Below are positions 17,903 through 26,997 of a stretch of DNA of 64,000 nucleotides, piece after piece (the first letter of the stretch is position 1; every line of letters begins with the position of its first letter). The position numbers and the translations under genes are program-made. Below the pieces are notes generated by a model that saw only the letters and a program-made list of their open reading frames with translations, ran no database searches and had not been told where the DNA came from. The stretch is taken from NCBI RefSeq assembly GCF_014198605.1, contig NZ_JACIHU010000010.1. The stretch is one strand, 5' to 3'. Source of the DNA: Rhizobium etli_C. Lineage in GTDB: Bacteria; Pseudomonadota; Alphaproteobacteria; Rhizobiales; Rhizobiaceae.

Positions 17903-19390
17903 TCAGAAGCTTGTGGCAATGTACTTGGCTTCCATGAATTCCGCGATGCCGTGATGCTGCCCTCCTTCGCGTCCGAGGCCGCTCTGCTTCACACCGCCAA
18001 AGGGGGCGGCGGGATCGGAGACCAATCCACGATTGAGGGCAATCATGCCAGCTTCGACCGTGGAGGCGACCCGCATGCCGCGGCCAATATCGCGGGTATA
18101 GATATAGGCGGCGAGGCCATACTCGGTATCGTTGGCGGCAGCGATGACCTCGGCCTCACTCTCGAAACGGTAGAGCGGCGCAACGGGACCGAAAATCTCC
18201 TCACAGCCCATGTCCGAGGTTGGGGAAACATCGACAAGCACCGTCGGCGGATAGAAGAAGCCCCGTCCTACTGATTTTTGTCCGCCACAGAGAACGCGTG
18301 CGCCGCGCGAAATGGCGTCGGCAACCAGGCGTTCGATTTTCTCCACTGCCTTGCGTGTGATCATCGGACCGCACTCGGTAGCAACATCCACACCCGAGCC
18401 GACCCTGAGCGCGGCCATGCGTCGGCTAAATTTTTCCGCGAAGGCATCGTGAATACCGGACTGGACATAAATGCGGTTCGCAGCTGTGCAGGCCTCACCG
18501 GCATTGCGCATTTTCGCAATCATCAGCCCCTCGACCGCCGCGTCAATGTCCGCGTCGTCGAAAACGATGAATGGCGCGTTGCCGCCGAGTTCCATGGAGC
18601 AGGAGATGACATTTTTGGCCGCTTCCGCCAGAAGCGTGCGGCCGACGCCCGTCGAGCCTGTGAAGGAGAGTTTTCGCACGCGCGGGTCGGCCAGCATGGC
18701 GGCGATGACGGGGCCAGGCGTCGATGTTGTCATCACGTTCACGACACCGGGCGGCACGCCAGCCTCCCCGTAGAGAGCCGCAAGCGCATAGGCTGTCAAC
18801 GGCGTCTCGCTTGCTGGCTTCAGGACAACGGTGCAGCCTGCGGCAAGGGCGGGAGCGATCTTGCGGGTCGCCATCGCGGCCGGAAAATTCCACGGCGTGA
18901 CGAGAACGCAGACCCCGATAGGCTGGTAATCGACGACGATCCGGTTCGCACCGGCCGGGGCAATGCCGAACTCACCCGAGATGCGCACGGCTTCCTCGGC
19001 GTTCCACCGGAAGAACTCCGCCGCATAGGCCACCTCGCCGCGCGCGTCGCGCAACGCCTTGCCATTCTCGAGCGAAATGAGCCTGGCAAGCATTTCGGAA
19101 CGCTCCACCATAAGTTCGAAGCAGCGGCGCAGAATCTCGGAACGCTTTCTCGGGGGCGTCTCGCGCCAGCCTTCCGCTGCGCTTGCGGCAGCCTCGACGG
19201 CCGCCGCAGCATCCGCGGCCGTTGCATCGGGCACTGCGGCAATGACCGCCTCGGTCGAGGGATCGACCACCTCGATGCGGCCCTCGCCCGCTGCGGGCCG
19301 CCAGGCGCCACCGATATGGAGGCCGCGGGAAAACGATCCGAGGCCGAAGGAATCGTGGTCTGGATGTGGAGGATTCTGGTTGACGTTCAT
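17903..19390 (-). CDS. NAD(P)-dependent aldehyde dehydrogenase, succinate-semialdehyde type
   Basis: A 495-residue aldehyde dehydrogenase. The general base is in MELGGNAPF and the catalytic cysteine in NAGEACTAANR, a context characteristic of succinate-semialdehyde and glutarate-semialdehyde dehydrogenases (GabD/DavD). The nucleotide-binding region reads TGSTGVGRTL. It lies 13 bases after the iron alcohol dehydrogenase gene in the same operon. An alcohol dehydrogenase plus this enzyme would turn a hydroxy-acid such as 4-hydroxybutyrate into a dicarboxylate, but other short-chain substrates are equally possible. Confidence 0.9.
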   Translation of the reverse strand: MNVNQNPPHPDHDSFGLGSFSRGLHIGGAWRPAAGEGRIEVVDPSTEAVIAAVPDATAADAAAAVEAAASAAEGWRETPPRKRSEILRRCFELMVERSEMLARLISLENGKALRDARGEVAYAAEFFRWNAEEAVRISGEFGIAPAGANRIVVDYQPIGVCVLVTPWNFPAAMATRKIAPALAAGCTVVLKPASETPLTAYALAALYGEAGVPPGVVNVMTTSTPGPVIAAMLADPRVRKLSFTGSTGVGRTLLAEAAKNVISCSMELGGNAPFIVFDDADIDAAVEGLMIAKMRNAGEACTAANRIYVQSGIHDAFAEKFSRRMAALRVGSGVDVATECGPMITRKAVEKIERLVADAISRGARVLCGGQKSVGRGFFYPPTVLVDVSPTSDMGCEEIFGPVAPLYRFESEAEVIAAANDTEYGLAAYIYTRDIGRGMRVASTVEAGMIALNRGLVSDPAAPFGGVKQSGLGREGGQHHGIAEFMEAKYIATSF

Positions 19391-19403
19391 GATTGTTTCC
19401 TAG

Positions 19404-20633
19404 TCAGAGGGAGGAAGCGGCCAAGTCGCCGTTATAGGCGGCACGCACGAGAGCGCGCATGCCGGCCGAATCCAGGGAGCGTGGGTTATTCTTGATCAGC
19501 CGGCCGATGCCGAGCGCCTGCTCGGCCGCCCAGTCGATCCGGTCTTCCGGCAGGCCGAGCCCGGCGAGCGTCGGCGCAATGCCGATTGCGGCGAACAGGC
19601 GACTGACCTCGCCGATGGCGGCATCGGCAAGCGTCTCGTCGTCCTCCACTCCGATAGGGCCGAGGCCGAGCGCCCTGCCGACAGTGGCGATCTCCAGAGC
19701 AGCGACACGGCGATTATATGTCATCACATAGGGAAGCATTGTCGCCACGCCGAGCCCGTGCGGCGTATGAGTGACGGCGCCGACGGGATATTGCACCGCA
19801 TGAGCCGCAGCGGTACCCGCGGTTCCGAAGGCGCAGCCCGCAGCGAGCGCGCCCATCATCACATCGGCGCGTGCATCGATGTCCGAGCCGTCGGCGAAGG
19901 CCTTTTCCAAGCTCCGGCCAAGGAGCCGGATGGCATGCAGGGCGAACTGGTCGGAGAGATCGCTCTTGCCGATGAAGACGTGCTGCTGCGCGAGATCCGG
20001 GTCGCCGGGGCGGCGCATGGCCGTGAAGGCTTCGATCGCATGCGTCAGCGCGTCCGCCCCGGCGATCGCGGTGAGCTCTGGCGGGCAGGATAAGGTGAGT
20101 TCCGGATCACAGATCGCCGCTGCGGCGATGAGATAGGGGCTGGAAATGCCTACCTTCAGGGTGCGGTCGGGATCCGAGACAACCGCAACTGGCGTCACCT
20201 CCGAGCCTGTGCCTGCCGTCGTCGGCACCGCGATGACCGGCAGGACCGGTGCCGGCACCTTGAACTCACCGTAGTAATCGGCAAGTGCGCCGCCATGAGT
20301 GAGCAGCAGCGAGGCGCATTTCGCCATGTCGAGGCAGCTGCCACCGCCGATGCCGATCACCATATCGGGCTCAAAGCCGCGGGCGGCCTCGACGCAGACC
20401 GCGACCGTATCGCGCGGCACGTCCGGCAGCGTCTGGTCATGCACGAGTACGGCAATGCCGGCGGTTTCGACCGCGGCGATCATTTCCGCGAAGACCGGCG
20501 TTGCGGCAAAACGCGCGTCCGTGCAGACGAGTGCGCGCCGCCCGGTCCTGCTGGCGACGCGCGCGAGCGCATGGCGCTGACCGATGCCAAACAGGATTTC
20601 CCGCGGCAGCCTCAAGGCGGCAAACAGGCTCAT
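19404..20633 (-). CDS. Iron-containing alcohol dehydrogenase
   Basis: A 409-residue group III (Fe-ADH) dehydrogenase. The NAD-binding GIGGGSCLDMAKC segment and the metal-binding histidines in ADALTHAIEAF and in VGAVTHTPHGLG are all present. Members include 4-hydroxybutyrate dehydrogenase, maleylacetate reductase and propanediol-type enzymes. The neighbouring semialdehyde dehydrogenase favours the first. The start overlaps the end of the preceding Ldh-family gene by ATGA, so the two are translated together. Confidence 0.9.
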   Translation of the reverse strand: MSLFAALRLPREILFGIGQRHALARVASRTGRRALVCTDARFAATPVFAEMIAAVETAGIAVLVHDQTLPDVPRDTVAVCVEAARGFEPDMVIGIGGGSCLDMAKCASLLLTHGGALADYYGEFKVPAPVLPVIAVPTTAGTGSEVTPVAVVSDPDRTLKVGISSPYLIAAAAICDPELTLSCPPELTAIAGADALTHAIEAFTAMRRPGDPDLAQQHVFIGKSDLSDQFALHAIRLLGRSLEKAFADGSDIDARADVMMGALAAGCAFGTAGTAAAHAVQYPVGAVTHTPHGLGVATMLPYVMTYNRRVAALEIATVGRALGLGPIGVEDDETLADAAIGEVSRLFAAIGIAPTLAGLGLPEDRIDWAAEQALGIGRLIKNNPRSLDSAGMRALVRAAYNGDLAASSL

Positions 20634-21664
20634 GATCTTTGCCCCTCGAAGGCCAGTATGCGGGAGGGGGAAAGCGCGTTGAGGTCTTCCCAGAGGCGCT
20701 GGTCGACCTCAAAACCGTTCCGGCTTGCAACCGAGCGCCGGCGGCGGGCACGATCGCCTGGGACGCGAACCGCTTCGCCGGCCACTTCGGATGGTGAAGC
20801 ACGCACCGCAGCGAGATAGGCCGACAGCCGCGCCGGAAGTCCCGGCGCCAGACTGGGCTCGATCAAGATGAAAATGTCGCCCTTGTTGCACGGCGACCGG
20901 TTGTCGAGCGTGCCGCGCACATCCGGTGCGACCGCCGAACCCGCAAGAGCCGCCACCAGCAGCTCGATCGCAATGCCGAGGCCATAGCCCTTCGCATCGC
21001 CGAAGGGTGCAATCGCGCCGTCCTTGGCGCGTTGCGGATCGGTCGTCGGCTTACCGGCCGCATCACGCGCCCAGCCCTCGGGAATGGGCCTGCCGGTCGC
21101 AGCATGGTGATGGATCCGGCCCATCGGCACGAGACTGGTGGCAAGGTCCAGCACGAGGGGATCCCCGGCGGTCGGCACGGCGATAGCGACGGGGTTGGTG
21201 CCGAGCATAGCGCGTGTACCGCCGAAGGGATGGACGAGGGCTTCGCTCGACGACAGCGCGATACCGACGAAACCCATCGCAGCGATGGCCTCCACATAAT
21301 GCGCGAGCATGCCGAGATGGTTCGCATTGCGCACGGCGACGAGACCAATTCCAAGATCAGGAATGTGAGGCGCCAGCCGCTCGATGGCGGCCATGGCGAC
21401 GACGGGACCAAATCCCGAAGAACCTTCCACCTCCAGAACAGCATCCGCGCGCCAGCGCTGCGTTCCCTTCGCCTGCGGGTCAACAACACCTCGCTCGATC
21501 CGTTCGACGAGGCGCGGAAGCCGGTAGAGGCCATGCGAGGGATGCCCCTTCATCTCGGCCGTTACCAGGACGCGTGCCTGCAGGGCTGCATGGTCGCGCG
21601 GCGCGCCATGCTCTTCCAGCAGGCGGGTGGCAAGCGCGAGGGCTGCGGCTTCGGATACTCGCAT
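20630..21664 (-). CDS. Ldh-family (malate/L-lactate/ureidoglycolate type) NAD(P) dehydrogenase
   Basis: A 344-residue member of the Ldh_2 family, unrelated to classical lactate dehydrogenases. Hallmarks are GHPSHGLYRLPRLVERI, the catalytic-region NANHLGMLAHYVEA, and PIPEGWARDAAGKPTTDP. The family reduces or oxidises 2-oxo/2-hydroxy acids, ureidoglycolate, or cyclic imino acids such as delta-1-piperideine-2-carboxylate. It is the first gene of a four-gene leftward operon and diverges from a GntR regulator, whose operator candidate lies in the 95-base gap. Confidence 0.9.
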   Translation of the reverse strand: MRVSEAAALALATRLLEEHGAPRDHAALQARVLVTAEMKGHPSHGLYRLPRLVERIERGVVDPQAKGTQRWRADAVLEVEGSSGFGPVVAMAAIERLAPHIPDLGIGLVAVRNANHLGMLAHYVEAIAAMGFVGIALSSSEALVHPFGGTRAMLGTNPVAIAVPTAGDPLVLDLATSLVPMGRIHHHAATGRPIPEGWARDAAGKPTTDPQRAKDGAIAPFGDAKGYGLGIAIELLVAALAGSAVAPDVRGTLDNRSPCNKGDIFILIEPSLAPGLPARLSAYLAAVRASPSEVAGEAVRVPGDRARRRRSVASRNGFEVDQRLWEDLNALSPSRILAFEGQRS

Positions 21665-21684
21665 GATTTTCTTCCCTATATTAA

Positions 21685-21696
21685 ATCGTATAGGAT
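21685..21696. promoter_or_regulatory. Candidate GntR operator
   Basis: ATCGTATAGGAT, a near-palindrome with ATC/GAT arms around GTATAG, lies in the short divergent region between the Ldh-family gene and the GntR gene. It resembles the ATNGTATACNAT sites bound by many FCD-type GntR repressors. Confidence 0.45.
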
Positions 21697-21759
21697 ATAG
21701 GATTGCCTTGGGGGCAGCATCGTGCTAGCGATTGAACCTGTCAAGAGGCAAGGCAGCAG

Positions 21760-22458
21760 ATGATTTCGGCAAGACGCAAAGAACCTTCGACGGCGACAAC
21801 CCAGATACCACGCGCCAACAGTTTGGCCGGCGATGTCTATGAAGCAATCTTCAACCAGCTCATGTCGTTGAAGATCGCGCCGGGCGCGCGCATCACGGTC
21901 GACAACCTGGTCAGGGAGTTCAACGTCTCCCACACGCCGATCCGCGAAGCCCTCGGAAGACTCGAAGGCGAGGGCCTCGTCGTAAAGCAGCATCTCATCG
22001 GCTATCGCGCCGCGCCCCAAATCACGCGCCGCCGCTTCGACGAACTCTACGAACTCCGTCTGCTGCTGGAACCTGCCGGCGCTGCGAAGGCGGCCGAGTC
22101 GATGGACAATGAAAAGCTGGCCATCCTGACGGAGGCCGCGGGCGTGATGACCCATAGCGACAACAGGGACGAACGAGCGAACTATTCGGCCTTCGCCCGC
22201 AAGGACGCTATTTTCCACGACCGCATCATGGAATTTGCCGGGAACGAGTTGATCCGCGAGACGCTGGCGTTCCAACACACGCATTTCCACATCTTTCGCC
22301 TGATGTTCCATCGGCGTGTCACCGAGGAGGCACTCGGCGAGCACCAGATGCTGCTCGATGCCTTTGCGACGCGCGACCCCACTGCGGCTGCGAGCGCAAT
22401 GCGCATCCACATCGAACATTCGCGCGACCGGCTGTTGCCGGCGTTCGACGAGATCTGA
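21760..22458 (+). CDS. GntR-family regulator (FCD subfamily)
   Basis: A 232-residue regulator with a winged helix at about residues 18-80 (LVREFNVSHTPIREALGRLEGEGLV) and a C-terminal all-helical FCD ligand domain carrying the metal-site residues in FHDRIMEFAGNELI and the HIEHSRDRLL end. It diverges from the Ldh/Fe-ADH/aldehyde dehydrogenase/esterase operon and is followed on its own strand by a PfpI-family gene. It probably represses both directions until a carboxylic-acid effector binds. Confidence 0.92.
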   Translation: MISARRKEPSTATTQIPRANSLAGDVYEAIFNQLMSLKIAPGARITVDNLVREFNVSHTPIREALGRLEGEGLVVKQHLIGYRAAPQITRRRFDELYELRLLLEPAGAAKAAESMDNEKLAILTEAAGVMTHSDNRDERANYSAFARKDAIFHDRIMEFAGNELIRETLAFQHTHFHIFRLMFHRRVTEEALGEHQMLLDAFATRDPTAAASAMRIHIEHSRDRLLPAFDEI

Positions 22459-22511
22459 GGAATCGGGAAAGCAAGACCCGCCTGCCCATCTGACAACGAG
22501 GAGGAGAACCC

Positions 22512-23105
22512 ATGCCAGGCAAGAAAATCCTGATGCTCACCGGCGATTTCACCGAGGAGTATGAAATCTTCGTCTTCCAGCAGGCGATGGAGGCGGTCGG
22601 TCATACGGTGCACGTCGTGTGCCCGGACAAGAGGGCCGGCGACATCCTCAGGACGTCGCTGCACGATTTCGAGGGGGATCAGACCTATACGGAGAAACTC
22701 GGGCACAATGTCACGATCAACAAGACGTTTTCCGAAGCCGCGGAACAACTCGACCAGTATCATGCCGTCTACTGTGCCGGCGGGCGCGGACCGGAATATA
22801 TCCGCACCGACAAACGCGTGCAGGCGATGGTGCGCCACTTCCATGAGCAGAGGAAGCCGATATTCACTATCTGCCACGGGGTCCAGATCCTGATCGCGGT
22901 CGACGGTGTCGTTCGCGGCAAGACGGTGGGTGCGCTTGCTGCCTGCGAGCCCGAGGTCACCCTGGCGGGCGGAACCTATATCGACCTGTCGCCAACCGAG
23001 GCCCATGTCGATGGTACAATGGTCTCGGCCAAGGGTTGGACGGCGCTCGCCGCCTTTATGCGCGAATGCCTGAAGGTGCTGGGAACGGAGATCCGCCACA
23101 ACTGA
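22512..23105 (+). CDS. DJ-1/PfpI-family protein
   Basis: A 197-residue single-domain member of the glutamine-amidotransferase-like DJ-1/PfpI family. The nucleophile elbow is FTICHGVQIL with Cys121; the upstream acidic residue of the family is in DFTEEYE (residues 12-18), and YCAGGRGPEYI marks the oxyanion loop. Relatives act as glyoxalase III, protein or nucleotide deglycases or isonitrile hydratases. It lies 53 bases after the GntR gene, preceded by a GAGGAGGAG ribosome site, and ends before a bidirectional terminator. Confidence 0.88.
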   Translation: MPGKKILMLTGDFTEEYEIFVFQQAMEAVGHTVHVVCPDKRAGDILRTSLHDFEGDQTYTEKLGHNVTINKTFSEAAEQLDQYHAVYCAGGRGPEYIRTDKRVQAMVRHFHEQRKPIFTICHGVQILIAVDGVVRGKTVGALAACEPEVTLAGGTYIDLSPTEAHVDGTMVSAKGWTALAAFMRECLKVLGTEIRHN

Positions 23106-23127
23106 GACCACCGCACCAAGAAACGGA

Positions 23128-23157
23128 AAGGCCCGGCAGTGACATCTGCCGGGCCTT
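23128..23157. terminator. Bidirectional hairpin terminator
   Basis: Arms AAGGCCCGGCA and TGCCGGGCCTT match perfectly over 11 bases around the loop GTGACATC, flanked by A residues on one side and a pyrimidine-rich end on the other. It sits between the convergent ends of the PfpI gene and the M24 peptidase gene. Confidence 0.85.
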
Positions 23158-23181
23158 CCATTGAGGGCTCTCGGAGCGCAA

Positions 23182-24372
23182 TCACACTCCGCCGCGGTTC
23201 CAGCCGCGTCCACGGTCGCCGAACATTTCATAGCCGCCATCGGTGATGGCGAGCGTATCCTCCAGCTTGATGAATCCCCGCTTCGGGTGCAGCATCGTCG
23301 TCTCGACCGAGATCACACTGCCGGCCTCCAGTGGCTTGTCGGCATCCACACCCTCATAGGCGACGGGGTGGTTCGTCATGAGGAACGGTGCTTCGTGGCT
23401 GATGAGGCCCATGCCATGGCAGAAGAAGTCGGTGTAGGCCGCTGATGGCGAGGCTTTGAGCTCGGCTTCCGCCGCCACGATCATTTCACTGCCTGGCGCC
23501 CCTGCTCTGACCTTGGCGAAGGCCGCTTGCTGAATGCATTCGACCTCGGCCAGAAGGTCCTCCAGCTCCGCATCCGGCTCGCCGAGCACGCCCATGCGGC
23601 ATAGGTCACCGATATATCCGTGATAGTTGCCGCCTGAATCGATCGACAGGATCTCACCCTCGGCCCAGGCCTGCGGCGAGCCTGCGCGGTTGTGACTGGC
23701 GCCGAGCGTCAGCAGACAATATTCGAAGTGCAGCCCGCGGTTCGTCTCCTCCCGGCGCAGTTGCTCGATGATCTCCAATTTCGTCGAACCGGCGCGTGCC
23801 GCCGCGATCGTCCCCAGCATCGAGTCGGTGATCAGTTCGGAGGCGCGTCTAAGCTTTGCCAGTTCGTCCGGTGTCTTGACGGCCCTCAGCCGCTCCAAAA
23901 CATGTGTGGCATCGACAAATCGAGCGCCATCCAGCCGAGAGGCAAGAAGATCGCGGGCGTCGGACGGCAGGAAGGCTGGCTCGATGCCGATGCGCCCACC
24001 GGTCTTGCCGATTTTCTTCAGGTGCTCGACGGCGAGCCCTGCTGCATCCTGCGTGCCCCAGGTCGCCGTATGCACGGCGGGCGTCCAGAATGGATTGTTC
24101 TGGTGTTCTGCGCCTTCCATGCGGTTCCCCACATAGGCGGAATGATCAGGCGTGCCCTTCTCGTAAATCAAGATCGGCAGGTACCGGCTATGACCAATCG
24201 CATCCATGGCGGCGAAGAAGATGAACTTGTAGCCGCCCATGAGATATTGCGTGTTATGTTTGGAGGTGGCGACGATGACGTCGATACCGGCTTCCTCCAT
24301 GAGGCGGTCGAGCTTGGCCGTATCGAAGGGCGCCACAACGGGCTGCCTTGTTTGCCCTGCATTGTCGTTCAT
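23182..24372 (-). CDS. M24-family metallopeptidase (Xaa-Pro dipeptidase-like)
   Basis: A 396-residue two-domain protein with creatinase N-domain and pita-bread C-domain. The metal ligands of a canonical M24 enzyme are present: two Asp in SIDSGGNYHGYIGDLCR, His in FFCHGMGL, Glu in SVETTM and Glu in IKLEDTLA. It may therefore hydrolyse an Xaa-Pro peptide or a related C-N bond. It is the last gene of a leftward operon with a UPF0261 protein, a TIM-barrel protein and a cupin, so its real substrate may be a small metabolite and not a peptide. Confidence 0.9.
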   Translation of the reverse strand: MNDNAGQTRQPVVAPFDTAKLDRLMEEAGIDVIVATSKHNTQYLMGGYKFIFFAAMDAIGHSRYLPILIYEKGTPDHSAYVGNRMEGAEHQNNPFWTPAVHTATWGTQDAAGLAVEHLKKIGKTGGRIGIEPAFLPSDARDLLASRLDGARFVDATHVLERLRAVKTPDELAKLRRASELITDSMLGTIAAARAGSTKLEIIEQLRREETNRGLHFEYCLLTLGASHNRAGSPQAWAEGEILSIDSGGNYHGYIGDLCRMGVLGEPDAELEDLLAEVECIQQAAFAKVRAGAPGSEMIVAAEAELKASPSAAYTDFFCHGMGLISHEAPFLMTNHPVAYEGVDADKPLEAGSVISVETTMLHPKRGFIKLEDTLAITDGGYEMFGDRGRGWNRGGV

Positions 24373-24396
24373 TGTCTTTTCTCCCAGAATATCGCC

Positions 24397-24810
24397 TCAG
24401 AGGCCCTGCGGCAGCAGGCGGAAGTCCGGCAAATCGCGAAGCGCAAGCTCCGGTCCCGCCGGTGAATAGACCACGAAGAGGAGCATAGGCCCGCCGCCAG
24501 TGTTCTTGGTCGAATGAAAGCGACTTTCGGGAATATAGATCGTGCAGCCGCTGGCGACCTGCCGCGTCATCGGATTACCGTTCTCGTCCTCGACCATCTG
24601 CTCGCCCTCGCCGGAAATCACGAAGATGATTTCCTCTGCGCCCGGGTGATTGTGGCGGGAATGGCCCTCGCCACTTGGCAGTTCGACGACGCCTCCGGAA
24701 AAGCGGCTGGCGCCGTTGACCTCGGGCGCCACGGTCAGCGACAGCTTGCCCCAGTCGAAACCGAAGGCGCTCACATCCTCGGGATAGATGAAGTACTTGT
24801 CCTTTTCCAT
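24397..24810 (-). CDS. Cupin-domain protein
   Basis: A 137-residue single cupin. The ATG at 24810 follows a GGAGGGG ribosome site; frames further upstream run inside the neighbouring gene and are not used. Motif 1 is clear (GEGHSRHNHPGAEEIIFVISG, with His-His-His-Glu as metal ligands) and motif 2 is in IYIPESRFHSTKNTG. It is the third gene in the operon, 24 bases from the M24 gene. A metal-dependent isomerase, dioxygenase or sensing role is possible; the substrate is unknown. Confidence 0.85.
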   Translation of the reverse strand: MEKDKYFIYPEDVSAFGFDWGKLSLTVAPEVNGASRFSGGVVELPSGEGHSRHNHPGAEEIIFVISGEGEQMVEDENGNPMTRQVASGCTIYIPESRFHSTKNTGGGPMLLFVVYSPAGPELALRDLPDFRLLPQGL

Positions 24811-24835
24811 GAAACCCCTCCTCCATGCCCTTCCA

Positions 24836-25678
24836 TCAGACGACCGCGCTAAGGGCGAGCGCCTTGAAGTCTTCTGTCTGCTTGCGGATTGCAGCCTCCG
24901 CCGGCAGGCGCTCCATCGAGCTTGCACCATAAAACCCGTGGCAGCCAGCACAACGCTCGAGGACGTAGCGCGCGTCCTCCGGCATGGAGATGGGGCCGCC
25001 GTGGCAGAGGACGATGACGTCGTCGCGCACGGACCGCGCCGCCTTGGCGATCGCGGCGATCTCGTCGACGCAGTCATCGAGCGACCTGCCGGATGTGGCG
25101 CCTATCGTGCCGCCGGTCGTTACCCCCATATGCGCCACGACGATGTCGGCGCCGGCGACTGTCATGGCGATAGCCTCGCTCTCGTTAAAGACATAGGGCG
25201 TCGTCAGCAGGTCGAGCCCGTGGGCGGTGGCGATCATCTCGACCTCCAGATTGTAGCTCATGCCTGTCTCCTCGAAACTCTGCCGCATCCGGCCGTCGAA
25301 GAGGCCGATCGTGGGGAAGTTCTGTACACCTGAAAAGCCCATAGCCTTCAGGTCAGCGAGGAAGCGCGGCATCAGCACAAAGGGGTCCGTGCCATTGACG
25401 CCGGCGAGCACCGGCGTCTTTTTCACGACCGGCAACACTTCGAGCGCCATGTCCTTCACAATTTCGTTGGCATTGCCGTAGGCCAGCAGTCCCGCCGCAG
25501 ACCCGCGCCCCGCCATGCGGTAGCGCCCAGAGTTGTAGATAATGATGAGATCGATGCCGCCTGCCTCCTCAGCCTTGGCAGAAATGCCGGTGCCGGCGCC
25601 GCCGCCGACGATCGGCACGCCGGCTGCGATCATGCCGTGGAACTTTTCGAGGATGGTCTTGCGCGGTATGGCTGGCAT
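24836..25678 (-). CDS. Phosphoenolpyruvate-hydrolase-like TIM-barrel protein
   Basis: A 280-residue protein of the PEP_hydrolase/TIM-barrel family that is regularly paired with UPF0261 proteins, either next to them or fused. Recognisable parts are GGGAGTGISAKAEEAGG near residue 25, the VNGTDPFVLMPRFLADLK segment and the C-terminal CAGCHGFYGASSMERLP. It begins 12 bases after the UPF0261 gene, indicating one transcript. The catalytic activity of this family is not settled, and no function is claimed beyond the family. Confidence 0.88.
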   Translation of the reverse strand: MPAIPRKTILEKFHGMIAAGVPIVGGGAGTGISAKAEEAGGIDLIIIYNSGRYRMAGRGSAAGLLAYGNANEIVKDMALEVLPVVKKTPVLAGVNGTDPFVLMPRFLADLKAMGFSGVQNFPTIGLFDGRMRQSFEETGMSYNLEVEMIATAHGLDLLTTPYVFNESEAIAMTVAGADIVVAHMGVTTGGTIGATSGRSLDDCVDEIAAIAKAARSVRDDVIVLCHGGPISMPEDARYVLERCAGCHGFYGASSMERLPAEAAIRKQTEDFKALALSAVV

Positions 25679-25690
25679 CGATTTTGTCTC

Positions 25691-26887
25691 TCAGGGGTTG
25701 GCGATGTCACGATAGGCCGCGACGGCGGCTTCTGCGAAGTGCGGGTCGTTGATATGAAGCGGCAGGCGAATAATATGTCGCGACACCGTTGGCTTCACCG
25801 TCGCCTCAAGCGCGGCAAAGAGCGCGGCGTCGGCTTGCGGATCGAAGAACGCACCGCCTTCGACATCGAGGGCCGAGACGCCCTTTTCGGGAATGAGGAA
25901 GCGTACGGGGCCGTCGCAGAGATTGAGCTTTTCGCCAATCCAGCGGCCGATCTCAGCGCATTCGGCCGAGGTCGTGCGCATCAAGGTGGCGTTCGGGTTG
26001 TGGCGGTAAAACAGCCGGCCAGCATAACGCTGCGGGACAGTCTCCGGAGCCCAGAAGTTCACCATGTCGAGCGCACCGGCCGAGCCGACATAGGGCAGGC
26101 CGGTGCGGGCAATTGCGTCGAAACGGTCCGTGGTGGCAGGCAGGACGCCTCCGAAAAGCAGGTCGCAGACCTCGGTCGTCGTGATATCGAGCACGCCTGA
26201 AATCAGACCGCTGTCGGCCAGCTTCTCCATTGCCCGCCCGCCCGTGCCGGTAGCGTGGAAGACCAAGCAGTCATAATCCGTCCTCAGGCGCTCGACCATG
26301 GCGGATACGGCAGGTGTGGTCACGCCGAACATGGTAAGCCCGAGCGCCGGTTTCGATGCAGTCACCTCAGCCGGCCGGTGGGACATGGCGGTGATCGCCT
26401 GGGCGGCGTTGTGGAGGATGACGCGGCTAAGCCGGTTCAGGCCCGCCATGTCCGTGACCGAAGGCATCATCACGATGTCGGAAACATCGACATAGGGAGC
26501 AACATCGCCGGAGGCGAGTGTCGAGACCATGATCTTTGGCAGGCCGAGCCGCAATTGGCGCATGCCCGCAGTGATGATCGAGGTGCCCCCGCCGCCACCG
26601 ATACCGATGATGCCGGCGATGTCCTGGCGCCCCAGGAGGAAACGCGCGAAGGCAATGCCCATCGCTTCGACTGCCCTTCCGCGGTCCTCACAGGCAAGGA
26701 CGGCTACAGCACCGTCGGGGTGGCATGCCGCAACCGTATCGGCCTTCACATCGACGGCGGTCCGGGGCGCGCGGATGCCGACATTGACGCGTACTACAGC
26801 CCCGCCCGCCGCTTCGATGCAAGCGGCGAGATAGGCAAGCTCCTCGCCCTTCGTGTCGGCCGTGCCGACCACGTAGATCTGCTTCAT
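25691..26887 (-). CDS. UPF0261 / Tm-1-like ATP-binding protein
   Basis: A 398-residue UPF0261 protein beginning MKQIYVVGTADTKGEELAYL at 26887, after a GGAGGGGAAA ribosome site. The N-terminal half corresponds to the nucleotide-binding domain of the tomato Tm-1 resistance protein (IIGIGGGGGTSIITAGMRQL; STLASGDVAPYVDVSD), the C-terminal half holds FHATGTGGRAMEKLADSG. It leads a four-gene leftward operon and faces a TetR regulator. The family is widespread in soil bacteria and its reaction is not known to me. Confidence 0.9.
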   Translation of the reverse strand: MKQIYVVGTADTKGEELAYLAACIEAAGGAVVRVNVGIRAPRTAVDVKADTVAACHPDGAVAVLACEDRGRAVEAMGIAFARFLLGRQDIAGIIGIGGGGGTSIITAGMRQLRLGLPKIMVSTLASGDVAPYVDVSDIVMMPSVTDMAGLNRLSRVILHNAAQAITAMSHRPAEVTASKPALGLTMFGVTTPAVSAMVERLRTDYDCLVFHATGTGGRAMEKLADSGLISGVLDITTTEVCDLLFGGVLPATTDRFDAIARTGLPYVGSAGALDMVNFWAPETVPQRYAGRLFYRHNPNATLMRTTSAECAEIGRWIGEKLNLCDGPVRFLIPEKGVSALDVEGGAFFDPQADAALFAALEATVKPTVSRHIIRLPLHINDPHFAEAAVAAYRDIANP

Positions 26888-26960
26888 TTCCCCTCCGAGA
26901 CCGGTTGGGTTCCTCCCAGCATATCCCACCTCGGGGCAAGCGATGGGCCCTTGCAAATTT

Positions 26961-26997
26961 GTGAGACGCGCGTATCATAAAGATATGGATGTCTCAC
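26961..26997. promoter_or_regulatory. Inverted repeat before the TetR gene, possible operator
   Basis: GTGAGAC at 26961-26967 and GTCTCAC at 26991-26997 are perfect inverted 7-base arms separated by 23 bases that include the TetR start codon. The position suits autoregulation and control of the divergent UPF0261 operon; the wide spacing makes it less sure. Confidence 0.4.
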
